NCBI RefSeq assembly: GCF_016861845.1
Contig: NZ_BOLV01000008.1
Span: forward strand, 1-64,000
Reading direction: 5' to 3'
Length of the DNA stretch: 64,000 nt
From: Lacticaseibacillus suilingensis
GTDB taxonomy: Bacteria; Bacillota; Bacilli; Lactobacillales; Lactobacillaceae
The position numbers were made by a program, and so were the translations under genes. The notes beneath the pieces were generated by a model. The model did no database searches and was not told the origin of the DNA. It saw nothing but the letters and a program-made list of their open reading frames with translations. Below, one piece after another: positions 36,641 through 45,884 of the stretch (the stretch's first letter is position 1; each line of letters starts with the position of its first letter).

Positions 36641-37423
36641 GTGGAACCGATGCTCCTGAATATTCACCATGGCTATAATTTTCGTGATTTAGGCGGTTAT
36701 CCGACTACCGATGGCAAACGCATCCAGGCGCGCCGGCTGATTCGCTCCGGCAGTTTGGATCGCCTTTCTCAACGCGATATTGATTTTTTGCATCAATACG
36801 GCGTACGCGTGGATGTCGACTTTCGGACGCAAGATGAGCGCAGCGCCAAACCTGATCGCCTGCCCGGTTCGGCCCGCTACGTGTTCGATCCTGTGTTTAG
36901 TGAAGATAAAACCCAAGTGTCCAAGTCATGGGCGGAAGAACAAAAGGCTTTCGCGCTGGATGGCCAGGCGGGGTATCACAATATGCTGCGGACGTATCGC
37001 GATATTGTGTTAAGTGATGCCGCTCAAAAGGCTTACCGCCAGTTTTTTGATTTGGTGTTGGCCAATGACAAAGATGCGCTCTTATTCCATTGCACTGCCG
37101 GTAAAGACCGGACCGGGATGGGCGCGGTGTATTTGCTCTCAGCGCTGGGTGTGGATGAAGCCACGATTCGCAAGGATTACCTGGCGACTAATCAGTACAT
37201 GGCGCAGGCCGTGGCGGAAGTGATTGCTCAGGCCAAGCAGGCTGGCGGTAATGCCAACATGCTGCAGGGGATGCATGATATTTGGGTGGTGTATCCGGAG
37301 TATCTTGATGCGGCGCTAGCGGCGATTCACGAGACTTACGGCAGTATGCAGCAATACTTGAGTGAGGCGTTGGCCTTGTCAAACCGGCAATTAACGACGC
37401 TTCGCGAATTGTATTTAGAGTAG
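36641..37423 (+). CDS. Tyrosine-protein phosphatase family protein
   Basis: A 260-residue phosphatase of the DSP-like Y_phosphatase3 group. The P-loop is H150-C151-T-A-G-K-D-R157-T-G with catalytic C151 and R157. The N-terminal FRDLGGYPTTDGKRI motif and a general-acid region are present. Relatives act on phosphotyrosine proteins or phosphoinositide-like lipids. The GTG start has a weak site; ATG 36650 is an alternative. Followed within nine bases by a small membrane-protein gene. Confidence 0.88.
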   Translation: MEPMLLNIHHGYNFRDLGGYPTTDGKRIQARRLIRSGSLDRLSQRDIDFLHQYGVRVDVDFRTQDERSAKPDRLPGSARYVFDPVFSEDKTQVSKSWAEEQKAFALDGQAGYHNMLRTYRDIVLSDAAQKAYRQFFDLVLANDKDALLFHCTAGKDRTGMGAVYLLSALGVDEATIRKDYLATNQYMAQAVAEVIAQAKQAGGNANMLQGMHDIWVVYPEYLDAALAAIHETYGSMQQYLSEALALSNRQLTTLRELYLE

Positions 37424-37432
37424 GAGGGTAAC

Positions 37433-37741
37433 ATGACCGCATTAGACCCCACACATCATTATTCGCAGCAAGCCGGCGCCGAGACGCAAAAGGCGTTTCA
37501 ACTCACGGCTGGCATTATCATTGTTGATTTGGCTGTCATGCTGTTTACCGCTTGGTGGTGGCTCCTGATCATTGCCGTCGCTAGTGCCGGTGCATTTGCG
37601 CTGTTTTTGACGCGCCGAACCAAGGTCACGCTGCTGGACGTAAACACTAACAAGTTCATCACGACTTCGATGGCGACTTGGAAGGATTTTCAAGCCGCCC
37701 ATCCAGAACTCGTCGCCAAAGCCGGGGCCGACCAGGATTAA
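37433..37741 (+). CDS. Small two-span membrane protein, unknown function
   Basis: A 102-residue protein with a hydrophilic N-terminus, two close hydrophobic spans (about 24-60, LTAGIIIVDLAVMLFTAWWWLLII), and a cytoplasmic-looking C-terminal tail. No family recognised. ATG 37433 follows TAGGAGGG. It is nested between the phosphatase and phosphoglycerate-mutase-like genes with short gaps, so the three probably form one operon. Confidence 0.7.
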   Translation: MTALDPTHHYSQQAGAETQKAFQLTAGIIIVDLAVMLFTAWWWLLIIAVASAGAFALFLTRRTKVTLLDVNTNKFITTSMATWKDFQAAHPELVAKAGADQD

Positions 37742-37803
37742 GCCGGCGCGGTGCAAGCAAAGTATGGTATCCTGAAACTGCTTACAAATGGAGGGATGAC
37801 TTA

Positions 37804-38415
37804 ATGGAACTTGTACTTGTGCGTCACAGCATCAGCGTGTCCAATCATCAGGAGCGCATCTCAGGGAACGGCGATGATGTCCCGCTGTCTGAAGCGGGCA
37901 TTGCCTACGCCAAACAATGTGCAGGCGCTTTTGATTGGCAACGGTTCGATGTGGTTTACACCAGCACGATGACGCGGGCCAAGCAAACGGCAGCACTGCT
38001 GACCGGCAAGCAGACGCCGTTGCATGAGGATCCGCGGCTGGTGGAAATGGGCTTCGGTGATTGGGAAGGGCTTGATCCGGAACCGTTCCGGCATCAATTC
38101 CCGGATAGCTTCGATTATCATGGCATGTTCAATGCCAACTTCAGCAAGCATGCGCCGCATGCCGAAAGTTATGCCGAATTGACCGTTCGCGCCATGGATT
38201 TTCTCGCAATGCTGCAGCGCACGGCGCCGTCTGCTTCGGTGCTGGCGGTGAGCCACGGCATGACCATTCGCGCCTTGGTGGCGGCAGCTTTGCATCTGTC
38301 GCCGGAAGCATTAGCGGCGCCGCAAAATGTAGCGGTGAACGCTTTGCATTTCGACGAACATGATGGCTTCCGGGCGCGGCTGTTGACGTATGATCGAGTG
38401 CTGATTCCACAATAA
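37804..38415 (+). CDS. Histidine phosphatase family protein (phosphoglycerate mutase-like)
   Basis: A 203-residue enzyme with the RHG-type motif as R7-H8-S at the N-terminus (LVLVRHS), a second arginine region (TSTMTRAKQTA) and the late catalytic histidine in AVSHGMTIRAL. It is likely a broad phosphatase rather than glycolytic mutase, given the small size. ATG 37804 follows GGAGGG. Confidence 0.88.
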   Translation: MELVLVRHSISVSNHQERISGNGDDVPLSEAGIAYAKQCAGAFDWQRFDVVYTSTMTRAKQTAALLTGKQTPLHEDPRLVEMGFGDWEGLDPEPFRHQFPDSFDYHGMFNANFSKHAPHAESYAELTVRAMDFLAMLQRTAPSASVLAVSHGMTIRALVAAALHLSPEALAAPQNVAVNALHFDEHDGFRARLLTYDRVLIPQ

Positions 38416-38436
38416 GTTTTAAAAATACAACCATGC

Positions 38437-38468
38437 AAAAAGGCTGCTTCGGCATGAAGCAGCCTTTT
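38437..38468. terminator. Bidirectional terminator
   Basis: AAAAAGGCTGCTTC/GAAGCAGCCTTTT between the convergent phosphatase and asnA genes. Confidence 0.9.
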
Positions 38469-38491
38469 CGTGTGCCCAGAGCAGGGGTCCA

Positions 38492-39499
38492 TTACAGAAT
38501 CTGAATCCCAGCCGCTTGGCAGGCATCAAGCGTGGCTTGCGGCCAAACACTGGCCTGCACTTCGCCAACATGCGCCTTGCCCAGTAGCAGCATGCACAGC
38601 CGGGATTGCCCGATGCCGCCGCCAATAGTGTAAGGCAGCTTGCCTGCTAGCAGCAGCTCATGGAAAGGCAGATGGGCCCGGTCCTCAGCATGGGCGGCTT
38701 TGAGCTGCCGGCGCATGGCCGCCTCGTCGACCCGGATACCCATGCTGGACAGTTCCATCACATGGTGCAGCGGTTCATACCAGAACAAGAGATCACCGTT
38801 CAAGGTCCAGTCGTCGTAGTCAGGGGCCCGGCCGTCATGGCGCTGGCCGGATTTGAGCAGGCCACCAATTTGCATTAAGAAAACCGCACCGTCTTCTTGG
38901 CAAATCAAAGCTTCGCGCTCTTGTGGGGTCTTATCAGGCCAGCGGTCTTCCAATTCTTGCGTGGTGTGGAAGTGAATTTTTTGCGGCAAATGATGAACGG
39001 CCTGAGGATATTTGTACCAAACTTCATCTTCCATGTGCTTGATGACCTTGAAAATTTGGCGGACAGTGGCTTTGAGGGTCGCCTCCGTACGTTCTTCTTT
39101 GGTGATGATTTTTTCCCAGTCCCACTGATCGACATAGATGGAGTGGAAGTTGTCGAGGTCTTCATCCTTGCGAATGGCGTTCATGTTGGTGTAGAGCCCT
39201 TCGTGCAACTTAAAGCCATAGCGGTAAAGGGCCATGCGCTTCCATTTGGCCAAGGAGTGCACAATTTCGAGCTGCTCCCCAGGCAGGGCCTGCATGGTGA
39301 AGCTGACCGGCTTTTCCACCCCATTCAGGTTGTCATTGAGGCCGGTGGCTTGTTCCACCATCATCGGGGCCGACATGCGCTGCAGGCCCATTTGCTGACC
39401 GAATTCATCTTGGAAGGTTTCCCGAATGTAGCGAATGGCCGCTTCCGTGTCTTTAACTGAGAGTTTTGGATCATAGTGGTCTGGAATCATTAATGTCAT
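38492..39499 (-). CDS. asnA: Aspartate--ammonia ligase
   Basis: Makes asparagine from aspartate, ammonia and ATP. It is a class II synthetase-like enzyme of 335 residues, the usual length. The C-terminal [18 protein letters not shown] motif and [10 protein letters not shown] are hallmarks of AsnA. I start at ATG 39499, eight bases from AAAGGAG; the in-frame GTG at 39508 overlaps that site. The T-box leader upstream couples its expression to uncharged tRNA-Asn. Confidence 0.96.
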   Translation of the reverse strand: MTLMIPDHYDPKLSVKDTEAAIRYIRETFQDEFGQQMGLQRMSAPMMVEQATGLNDNLNGVEKPVSFTMQALPGEQLEIVHSLAKWKRMALYRYGFKLHEGLYTNMNAIRKDEDLDNFHSIYVDQWDWEKIITKEERTEATLKATVRQIFKVIKHMEDEVWYKYPQAVHHLPQKIHFHTTQELEDRWPDKTPQEREALICQEDGAVFLMQIGGLLKSGQRHDGRAPDYDDWTLNGDLLFWYEPLHHVMELSSMGIRVDEAAMRRQLKAAHAEDRAHLPFHELLLAGKLPYTIGGGIGQSRLCMLLLGKAHVGEVQASVWPQATLDACQAAGIQIL

Positions 39500-39544
39500 A
39501 TTGAGCACTCCTTTTGAAAATCACAACTGGCAGCAGGGACGGTA

Positions 39545-39812
39545 ACAAAAAAAGCCCTTCGTCCCCTTAAGCAAGGGACGAAAGACTTTTCGCGGTACCA
39601 CCCAAGTTGCCTATCTAAAATAGACCACCTCAACACGCACTAACATGCGTTTCCGGATGATAACGGGCCGGTCACGGCTACGCCTACTTTGGCCGCAGCC
39701 ATTTGGGGTAGCAACATAAGAAAGGGTTATTCGCCGCAGTTGGGGTCTGATCGAGTTTCCACTGGCCTCGATTCACTGGCAGAGCAGCTCCGGTTACTGA
39801 ACTTTCTTTTCG
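39545..39812 (-). promoter_or_regulatory. T-box leader of asnA
   Basis: On the minus strand the leader carries the AGTA motif near 39795, the specifier region GAAT-AAC-CC (AAC is an asparagine codon) near 39733, and the T-box GGGTGGTACCGCG at 39591-39603. Its terminator is TCGTCCCTTGC/GGGGACGA followed by TTTTTTT (about 39547-39586). Uncharged tRNA-Asn would favour read-through into asnA. Confidence 0.92.
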
Positions 39813-39867
39813 TTTTTTAATGTTGGACTTACTTTAGCATCTTCGCTTCGGTTTGAAAAGGGGGCGG

Positions 39868-40524
39868 TCAAACTTTTTTTCGGTGGCCAGTGGCGATGAC
39901 CAGCATTAAGCTCGCCGGAGCCAGAACCAGGGCACTGCGGCCGAGGCTGAACGACAGGCCCTGCACGGCTGCGGCACCGGCCGCAAAGCTGAGTAAAATG
40001 ACCAGGATATCCGTGGCGCGGCGCTGAGCTTGGCGGTCGCGCTTGATCAGCCAGTCGTAGCCTGATTCAACCAATAAGCGCAGATTTCCGGTCATCATGA
40101 GCGAAGTGAATGGTGCGCCGTGTAGCGAGCGAAATTCTTGGAGTTGCGCCGCTGCGGCCGCCGCTAAAAGCCAAGTGACCACGGGCTTCGGCCCAAACTG
40201 AGTCACCAGCAAAGCTAGACTGATCAATAGCAGCTCATAAATCAAAATCAAGGTCCCTCGATCCAAGCGGGTAGTGCTCGGATAGCGATGCTGAATGCCG
40301 CGCGCTACCGCTGTGCCTAGCATGAAGGTCAGGAGCGCCCCGGCGTAATGGGCGGCCTCAGCCCACTGCCCGCCACCAACATGGACGCCGAACAAAATCA
40401 AGTTGCCGGTTTGCAAGCCGGCAAACACGGCGCCTTGATGCAAAAAGGTGTAACTATCTAGGCTCCCAGCCGTCGCGGCAAGCAGCGCACCAGGCAGGAG
40501 CGTGGTGTAATCAGGCTTGGTCAT
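39868..40524 (-). CDS. DUF1275 (YoaK-like) membrane protein
   Basis: A 218-residue protein with six or so membrane spans and the family's AGSLDSYTFLHQG...FAGLQTGNLILFG N-terminal signature. Function of the family is not established. It lies alone, between the asnA leader and the SDR gene. Confidence 0.88.
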   Translation of the reverse strand: MTKPDYTTLLPGALLAATAGSLDSYTFLHQGAVFAGLQTGNLILFGVHVGGGQWAEAAHYAGALLTFMLGTAVARGIQHRYPSTTRLDRGTLILIYELLLISLALLVTQFGPKPVVTWLLAAAAAAQLQEFRSLHGAPFTSLMMTGNLRLLVESGYDWLIKRDRQAQRRATDILVILLSFAAGAAAVQGLSFSLGRSALVLAPASLMLVIATGHRKKV

Positions 40525-40602
40525 GGACTGGACCTCCTTGTTCAGTGGGTAGCTGCTAGTTTACTGCAACCAAAAGCGGGGTCAAGTAACTTGCCTTGAC
40601 CA

Positions 40603-40634
40603 CAAAAAAACCGCTGCCCTGCGACAACGGTTTC
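40603..40634 (-). terminator. Terminator of the SDR gene
   Basis: On the minus strand AAACCGTTGTCG...CAGCGGTTT with a T run. Confidence 0.7.
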
Positions 40635-40641
40635 TTTAAAG

Positions 40642-41283
40642 TTAATAGAATGATGGTTTGTCGCCATCTGTATTAGGCTGGTTGACCCCTAAAGAATCGC
40701 GCTGTGCCTGCGAGGGATCATCAATGAGCTTGACGACCACATCGGCGATACTCTTGCGCGAAACTTCGGTGCCTTTGAAGGCATCATGGCGGTGCGTGAT
40801 TTCGTAGCTGACGATATCCTTGTTGGACAGCCAAGCCGGCCGAATGATGGTGTAGGCCAAATCCGAATCTTCAATGACCTTGGCCGCGGCGGTGTAGGGT
40901 TCAAGGTAACCGCCGTCGAGTTGGGCGTGGTTCCAAGCGCCGAACTTGCCTGGTACTTCATCGTAAATTCCCAACGTAGAAATCCAAATCAGGCGCTTGA
41001 CACCGGCTTGATCCATCGCCGCGACGACGTTTTGGGCCTGCTTTTCAATCTGGGCGTTGCCTAAGTTGGCGTACACAATATCAATTCCGGCCAGCGCCGC
41101 TTTGAGGGCGGCAACGTCGGTGGCATCGCCTTCAATCACCGTTTCGCGGCTAGGGTTTTTGACCTGCAGGCGGCTCGCGTGCCGCAAAAATAAGGTCAAC
41201 TGGTGTGAGGTGGTACTTAACAACTGCTGTTCGGCCAAGCGAGCAATTTGTCCGTTGGCGCCTAAAATCAAAACATGACTCAT
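40642..41283 (-). CDS. NAD(P)H-binding, NmrA/SDR-like protein
   Basis: A 213-residue atypical short-chain dehydrogenase. The Rossmann loop GANGQIA is at the N-terminus, with VYANLG and YTIIRPAWLSN later. It has no classical YxxxK catalytic pair, as in the NmrA/SDR_a5 group that binds NAD(P)H and may sense redox state. ATG 41283 is eight bases from AAAGGAG. Downstream of, and co-oriented with, a TetR regulator that probably controls it. Confidence 0.87.
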   Translation of the reverse strand: MSHVLILGANGQIARLAEQQLLSTTSHQLTLFLRHASRLQVKNPSRETVIEGDATDVAALKAALAGIDIVYANLGNAQIEKQAQNVVAAMDQAGVKRLIWISTLGIYDEVPGKFGAWNHAQLDGGYLEPYTAAAKVIEDSDLAYTIIRPAWLSNKDIVSYEITHRHDAFKGTEVSRKSIADVVVKLIDDPSQAQRDSLGVNQPNTDGDKPSFY

Positions 41284-41379
41284 ATTTTTCACTCCTTTGA
41301 CGCAGAGAAACCTGCGTTTTGCTTAACGACAAATAGAGTGTAGCACTGATTTTAAGTAAGCAAATCGGACAATATGAGC

Positions 41380-41937
41380 TTAGTGTCCGGTGCGCGCTTT
41401 GAGTCCGGCCAGGTTATCGGCAATCAGGGTGCTCAAATGACGTTCCACTGTCGCCACCGGTTCTCCCGGGGTAGCCAGCAGAAAGCGGCGCAACACGCCT
41501 AAACTCATATCCGCCATTGCGGCCGCTAGGAACTGCTGGTAGTCAGCTGGTAAGGTGAGTTGCTCCGCGCGCTGCAGATCCACCAAAATCGTGCGACACA
41601 TTTCTTCGAGGTGGGCGTGGATGTAAGTTTCCGGCGCATTCTGCTCATCGAGTTGCAGGGCCTGCCGGTAGAAGTCCCGGTTGGCATCAAAATACGCGAG
41701 CATCGCGTGCACGGTTTGCGGCCAGCGCCGGTAATCGCCGCAGTACCAGACATCGGCGTCGATCTCGGTCCGGTAGATGTCGCCGAGGACATCGTATTTA
41801 TCCCGGTAATAGTCGTAAAAGGTCTGCCGCCGTAAGCCAGCCTGCTTCATGATAGTGGTGACGTTGATTTGCGTTAGTGGTATGGTTCCCACCAGCGTTT
41901 TGGTGGTTTGCACGATGGTGGTTTTTGCTTTTGCCAT
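41380..41937 (-). CDS. TetR/AcrR family regulator
   Basis: A 185-residue repressor-type protein. The N-terminal helix-turn-helix (about 20-50) is INVTTIMKQAGLRRQTFYDYYRDK. The C-terminal domain resembles the TetR_C_8 (DhaS-type) group. It lies 96 bases upstream of the SDR gene on the same strand. The ligand is unknown. Confidence 0.88.
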   Translation of the reverse strand: MAKAKTTIVQTTKTLVGTIPLTQINVTTIMKQAGLRRQTFYDYYRDKYDVLGDIYRTEIDADVWYCGDYRRWPQTVHAMLAYFDANRDFYRQALQLDEQNAPETYIHAHLEEMCRTILVDLQRAEQLTLPADYQQFLAAAMADMSLGVLRRFLLATPGEPVATVERHLSTLIADNLAGLKARTGH

Positions 41938-42086
41938 GGTTTCATCTCCGTCGTTAGCTTACCACAAGCGGTGGGACAGTGAAAAACTACCCTTGATGGC
42001 AAAACTTTAACTTGCGATAGGCGGTGAATTTTCTGCTATAATCTAAGCATTAATGTTTAATCAGCCGTTAGAGTATGGGGTGCGAA

Positions 42087-43019
42087 GTGGAAGAAATCGA
42101 ATTAATTATTAACGAATATGCCGGCAACGCGCGAACGAAAAAACAAATTCCAGCGTTGATGGCGGCTTTGGCCGAGCAGTATACCTTTGCTACCACCACT
42201 TATACCAAGCAACCCGGTGATGCCCGCGATGCCGTCGCTGCCGTGGTGGCCAAAGTCGAGGCGGCCAGCGTCAAGCCGCTCGTGGTGGTGATTGGCGGGG
42301 ATGGCACTTTGCACGATGTCGTGAATGGCTTGCAAGCCTTGGGGCAGGGTGATATTCCAGTCGGCTACATTCCTAATGGTACCGGGAATGATTTCGCCCG
42401 GGCGCATGGTATTCCCTTGGATCCCTTTGCCGCAGTGGCAGCGTTGAAAACAGCCCGCCCGCACGCGGCGCGGATCGGCAAAGCCGAAACCGAGGAGTAT
42501 GGCACCTTGTACTTCTTGAACAACTTCGGTGTCGGGGTAGATGGCGGTATCGTTTATGACACCAATCATTCCACCAGCAAGGCGGCCTTGAACAAAGTGC
42601 ATTTGGGCCAGCTTTCCTATACGGCCAACATTTTACGCGCCGTGGTGAGCCAGAAAGCCTTCCGCTCTACAGTGAAAATTGATCAGGCCAAGACGATTGA
42701 TAATACCTTTCTGTGCGTCTTCACCAACCATCCGTTTTTAGGCGGTGGCCTGCGCTTGTTCCCAGACTACGCCCAGGATTGGCACCAGCTCAGTTTTGTC
42801 TTGGTGCGCAAGGAGAAATGGCGACTGTTGATTCAAGTGCTGATGGCGATTTTGAGCGGCAAGTCGGAGCATCGCAAACTAGGCCATGTGAAGGCGCACC
42901 GCTATGAATTCAGCACTGACGCGCATGAACATATTCAGTTGGACGGCGAGGAGTACACCAGCCCAGTGCATGCGGTGCTCACCCAAGTCGATCAAACCAT
43001 GTTGCTTCCCATCCAGTAA
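42087..43019 (+). CDS. Diacylglycerol/lipid kinase, YegS/BmrU family
   Basis: A 310-residue lipid kinase, probably phosphorylating diacylglycerol. The nucleotide site GGDGTLHDVVNGL and the motif IPNGTGNDFARA are intact. GTG 42087 is six bases after GGGG; ATG 42075, four codons upstream, is the alternative. Single gene ending in a bidirectional terminator. Confidence 0.92.
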   Translation: MEEIELIINEYAGNARTKKQIPALMAALAEQYTFATTTYTKQPGDARDAVAAVVAKVEAASVKPLVVVIGGDGTLHDVVNGLQALGQGDIPVGYIPNGTGNDFARAHGIPLDPFAAVAALKTARPHAARIGKAETEEYGTLYFLNNFGVGVDGGIVYDTNHSTSKAALNKVHLGQLSYTANILRAVVSQKAFRSTVKIDQAKTIDNTFLCVFTNHPFLGGGLRLFPDYAQDWHQLSFVLVRKEKWRLLIQVLMAILSGKSEHRKLGHVKAHRYEFSTDAHEHIQLDGEEYTSPVHAVLTQVDQTMLLPIQ

Positions 43020-43062
43020 AAAAACGAGCGATCAGCGCGGCGGCGTTGATCGCTCGTTTGAG
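43018..43062. terminator. Bidirectional terminator
   Basis: AAACGAGCGATCA/TGATCGCTCGTTT between the convergent lipid kinase and SemiSWEET genes. Confidence 0.92.
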
Positions 43063-43063
43063 T

Positions 43064-43378
43064 TTAGTGAATGTAGACGGTTAAGACCGTGATGAACCCA
43101 AAGACAATCCCCGGGAGGTTTGAGATAATCACGGGCCAGTCTTTGTATGTTTTGAACCAGCCGTAGCCGACCCAGAGCGTCGCATTAATCATCGCGACCA
43201 GTGGCTGCAGCGGTGAAACCGGATTGCCAGAGAAATTGGCGATGATTTGCGGAATGTAAGAGATGTACATGGAGATACAGGTAATGGTGGCGACGCGGCT
43301 GAGAATTTTCAACCGTTTGACCCGCTTGGGATCAACCGCGTCCTGACCTGTTGGGTACTTGCTGGTGTCGATACGCAT
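43064..43378 (-). CDS. SemiSWEET-type sugar transporter
   Basis: A 104-residue protein with three membrane spans and the PQ-loop motif in SYIPQIIANF, matching bacterial SemiSWEETs, which dimerise to carry mono- or disaccharides. The N-terminal extension (about 30 hydrophilic residues) is longer than usual. ATG 43378 follows AAAGGATG; the frame remains open upstream without a site. Confidence 0.85.
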   Translation of the reverse strand: MRIDTSKYPTGQDAVDPKRVKRLKILSRVATITCISMYISYIPQIIANFSGNPVSPLQPLVAMINATLWVGYGWFKTYKDWPVIISNLPGIVFGFITVLTVYIH

Positions 43379-43519
43379 TGAATCATCCTTTCTGCGTTTG
43401 CTTGCCCCCCAAATTTGGGTTCCAGTGTAACGCAGATCATTGACCAATGCAAAAAGCCTGGCAGCAATGAAAGGTGAAAACCAAGTAATTGCGAATTTAA
43501 TCATTGGTAGGGGTCGCAT

Positions 43520-43542
43520 CGAACATTCGTTTGGTGTATAAT
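43520..43542 (+). promoter_or_regulatory. recA promoter with LexA-type SOS box
   Basis: CGAACATTCGTTTG (43520-43533) matches the Gram-positive LexA consensus CGAACATATGTTCG at 11 of 14 positions. It lies just upstream of TATAAT (43537-43542), where a bound repressor would block RNA polymerase. Confidence 0.75.
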
Positions 43543-43575
43543 TAATCAGACAACGAGATAGAGAGGACGAAAACA

Positions 43576-44667
43576 ATGGCTAAAAAATCTGCGAATGGGC
43601 AAACCTCACTGGATGGCGGCGCCCGCGAACAGGCGCTGGATGCGGCGCTGAAGAAGATCAAGAAACAATTCGGCGATGGCGCCGTGATGAAGATGGGCGA
43701 CAAGTCGCTCACAAATGTTGCGGTGGTTTCCACCGGTATCTTATCTTTGGATTTGGCGCTTGGCGTCGGCGGCTTTCCAAAAGGCCGGGTTATCGAGATT
43801 TATGGCCCTGAAAGTTCAGGGAAAACCACCATTGCACTGCAAGCCGTTGCCAGTGTCCAAAAAAATGGCGGTACTGCGGCGTATATCGACGCCGAAAACG
43901 CCTTGGATCCTAAGTATGCTGAAGCGTTAGGCGTTAATATCGACGACTTACTGTTGTCGCAGCCAGATACTGGTGAACAAGGGCTGGAAATTGCTGATGC
44001 CTTGGTCCAGTCCGGCGCCGTGAACATTGTCGTCGTCGATTCCGTGGCCGCTTTGGTGCCACAAGCCGAAATCGAAGGCGAAATTGGCGACAGTCATGTG
44101 GGCCTGCAAGCCCGGATGATGTCCCAGGCGCTGCGGAAGCTGACATCCACGATTTTTAAGACGCAAACGATTGTCATTTTCATCAACCAGTTGCGGGAAA
44201 AAATCGGCGTCATGTTCGGCAACCCAGAAACCACACCTGGTGGCCGGGCCCTGAAGTTCTATTCCACCATTCGGCTAGAAGTGCGGCGCGCCCAACAAGT
44301 TAAAAACGGCACGGATGTCGTGGGTAACATCACCAAGATTAAAGTGACCAAGAACAAGGTAGCCCCGCCATTCAAGACGGTCGAAACCACCATGAGCTAT
44401 GGTCACGGGATTTCGCCAGAAGCGGATATGCTCAACTTGGGTGTGGACAATGAGATCGTCGAGAAGAGCGGTTCTTGGTACTCATACGATGGCGAGCGGA
44501 TTGGGCAAGGGGCCGACAATGCGGCCAACTACCTGATCGCCCATCAGGATGTTACCGACAAGTTGCGCAAGCAGTTGCAAGACAAGCTGTTCCCGAAGCC
44601 AGAGGCTGATGAAGCGCCGGCTGAAGCGGAAGAATCCGATCCATCCACGCTTGATATCGATAAGTAA
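43576..44667 (+). CDS. recA: Recombinase A
   Basis: The strand-exchange protein of homologous recombination and co-protease for LexA. 363 residues. Walker A GPESSGKT is at 77-84, the [18 protein letters not shown]1/L2 region and GGRALKFY are intact, and the C-terminus is acidic ([16 protein letters not shown]). ATG 43576 follows AGAGGA. The usual upstream neighbour cinA is missing: a SemiSWEET gene sits there on the opposite strand. coiA follows. Confidence 0.98.
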   Translation: MAKKSANGQTSLDGGAREQALDAALKKIKKQFGDGAVMKMGDKSLTNVAVVSTGILSLDLALGVGGFPKGRVIEIYGPESSGKTTIALQAVASVQKNGGTAAYIDAENALDPKYAEALGVNIDDLLLSQPDTGEQGLEIADALVQSGAVNIVVVDSVAALVPQAEIEGEIGDSHVGLQARMMSQALRKLTSTIFKTQTIVIFINQLREKIGVMFGNPETTPGGRALKFYSTIRLEVRRAQQVKNGTDVVGNITKIKVTKNKVAPPFKTVETTMSYGHGISPEADMLNLGVDNEIVEKSGSWYSYDGERIGQGADNAANYLIAHQDVTDKLRKQLQDKLFPKPEADEAPAEAEESDPSTLDIDK

Positions 44668-44675
44668 CTCTTTAG

Positions 44676-44701
44676 CCGTCAGCAAGTTGCTGGCGGTTTT
44701 T
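44676..44701 (+). terminator. recA terminator
   Basis: CCGTCAGCAA/TTGCTGGCGG stem with TTTTT. Confidence 0.85.
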
Positions 44702-44846
44702 GTGTGCCGCGGGTTCGGCACTCGCTCACTCAAGGGCGAAAACCGGCAGTGCTTCGGTTAACTGTCGCACTTCAGACAGGCGCCAGGATGAGTTCATAGC
44801 GCCTGTGCCGACCTGGTTTGCGTAATGTTTGGTTGAGGTGAGGAGG

Positions 44847-45884
44847 ATGTTTGTTGCCCAAGCAGAAAATGGTCGGTTGGTGACGTTGCGGGATCACCAG
44901 CAGGCTAAAGCGCTCCATGAGCGGTTTGTGTGTCCCGCGTGTTTGCGGCCCGTGGGGATTCGCAATGGGGCGTTGATGCCGGCTCATTTTTATCATTTGG
45001 GGCCGCCGTGTGCGGCGAGTGAGGCGGAGAGTTTGCCGCATTTGTTAGGGAAGCAGTGGCTCGCGACGTTGGGTGAGCAGTTCGGGTACCGCAGCGAATT
45101 AGAGGTTTATTATCCAGCCATCAAACAGCGTGCTGATGTGGTGTGGTTGCGAGGCGGCAAGCGCACGGTTTTGGAGTATCAATGCAGTCCCCTTAGCGTT
45201 GAGGCGCTGGCGCGGCGCACTGAAGGTTACGCCAAGCTTGATTTAGTGGTGATTTGGATTGCGGGGCCGCGCTATTTTGACCGCTGGCCTGCATCAAAGC
45301 AGGCCAAATTTTTGCGCTATACCGCAGGCGGGTTTCAATTGCTGTTCTTGGACCCACAGGCCGGAGTGCTGAGTCAGTGGACGCTTCACGCCGATCATAT
45401 CGATCAGCGCTTGCAATGGCCTAATCGGGTGCAACAGCGGCGCCTCGATTATGCCGAACGGCTGGTGGCTGAGGCCAAGGCTGTTCAAGCGGGGCTGCGC
45501 TTTCGGGAGCCGAAGGTGATGGCGCTGCAAGCGCAGGCGGCCAAGCAAGGGTTGAATGTGGCCGGCGTACCGTGGGTGGTGCATCAGCAGCTACGGCATT
45601 TGCCGGGGCTGGTGTTGCCAGAGTGGCAGCTGCGCACTTGGTGGCTGTTGCAGTTTCAAACCGCGCCGATTCAAAAAGCCGCCGAAGCGGCTTTTTGGCA
45701 CCAGTTTTCGCAGGTCCGCACGCCGCTCGTGCCAGCTCAAGCGGTCCTTGAGGCCGTCCGGCGGCAGTGGTTAGCGGTGTTAAAACAGGCTGGGTATCTG
45801 CAGGAAACGTCGCTGTTTTGGCAGTGGCGTCAGCCGCCAAATTGGTATGCGACCGTGAATGAGAAACTACAGCAGCTTCGCTAA
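44847..45884 (+). CDS. coiA: Competence protein CoiA family
   Basis: A 345-residue protein linked in streptococci and bacilli to processing of incoming DNA during transformation. An N-terminal CxxC (C29, C32) and HFYH (47-50) lie ahead of a nuclease-like core with D97 (ADVVW) and E110-x-Q112 (VLEYQCS), the CoiA variant of a PD-(D/E)XK site. The rest (about 190-345) is a basic C-terminal region. ATG 44847 follows GAGGTGAGGAGG, with the Shine-Dalgarno probably GAGGTG. Its last 18 bases overlap the convergent ald gene. Confidence 0.88.
   Translation: MFVAQAENGRLVTLRDHQQAKALHERFVCPACLRPVGIRNGALMPAHFYHLGPPCAASEAESLPHLLGKQWLATLGEQFGYRSELEVYYPAIKQRADVVWLRGGKRTVLEYQCSPLSVEALARRTEGYAKLDLVVIWIAGPRYFDRWPASKQAKFLRYTAGGFQLLFLDPQAGVLSQWTLHADHIDQRLQWPNRVQQRRLDYAERLVAEAKAVQAGLRFREPKVMALQAQAAKQGLNVAGVPWVVHQQLRHLPGLVLPEWQLRTWWLLQFQTAPIQKAAEAAFWHQFSQVRTPLVPAQAVLEAVRRQWLAVLKQAGYLQETSLFWQWRQPPNWYATVNEKLQQLR

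Noticed and set aside
41367-41389. CGGACA...TGTCCG inverted repeat considered as the TetR operator
   Set aside because: It overlaps the stop codon of the TetR gene rather than a promoter, and the half-sites are only 6 bp with a 12-base gap; not strong enough to claim.
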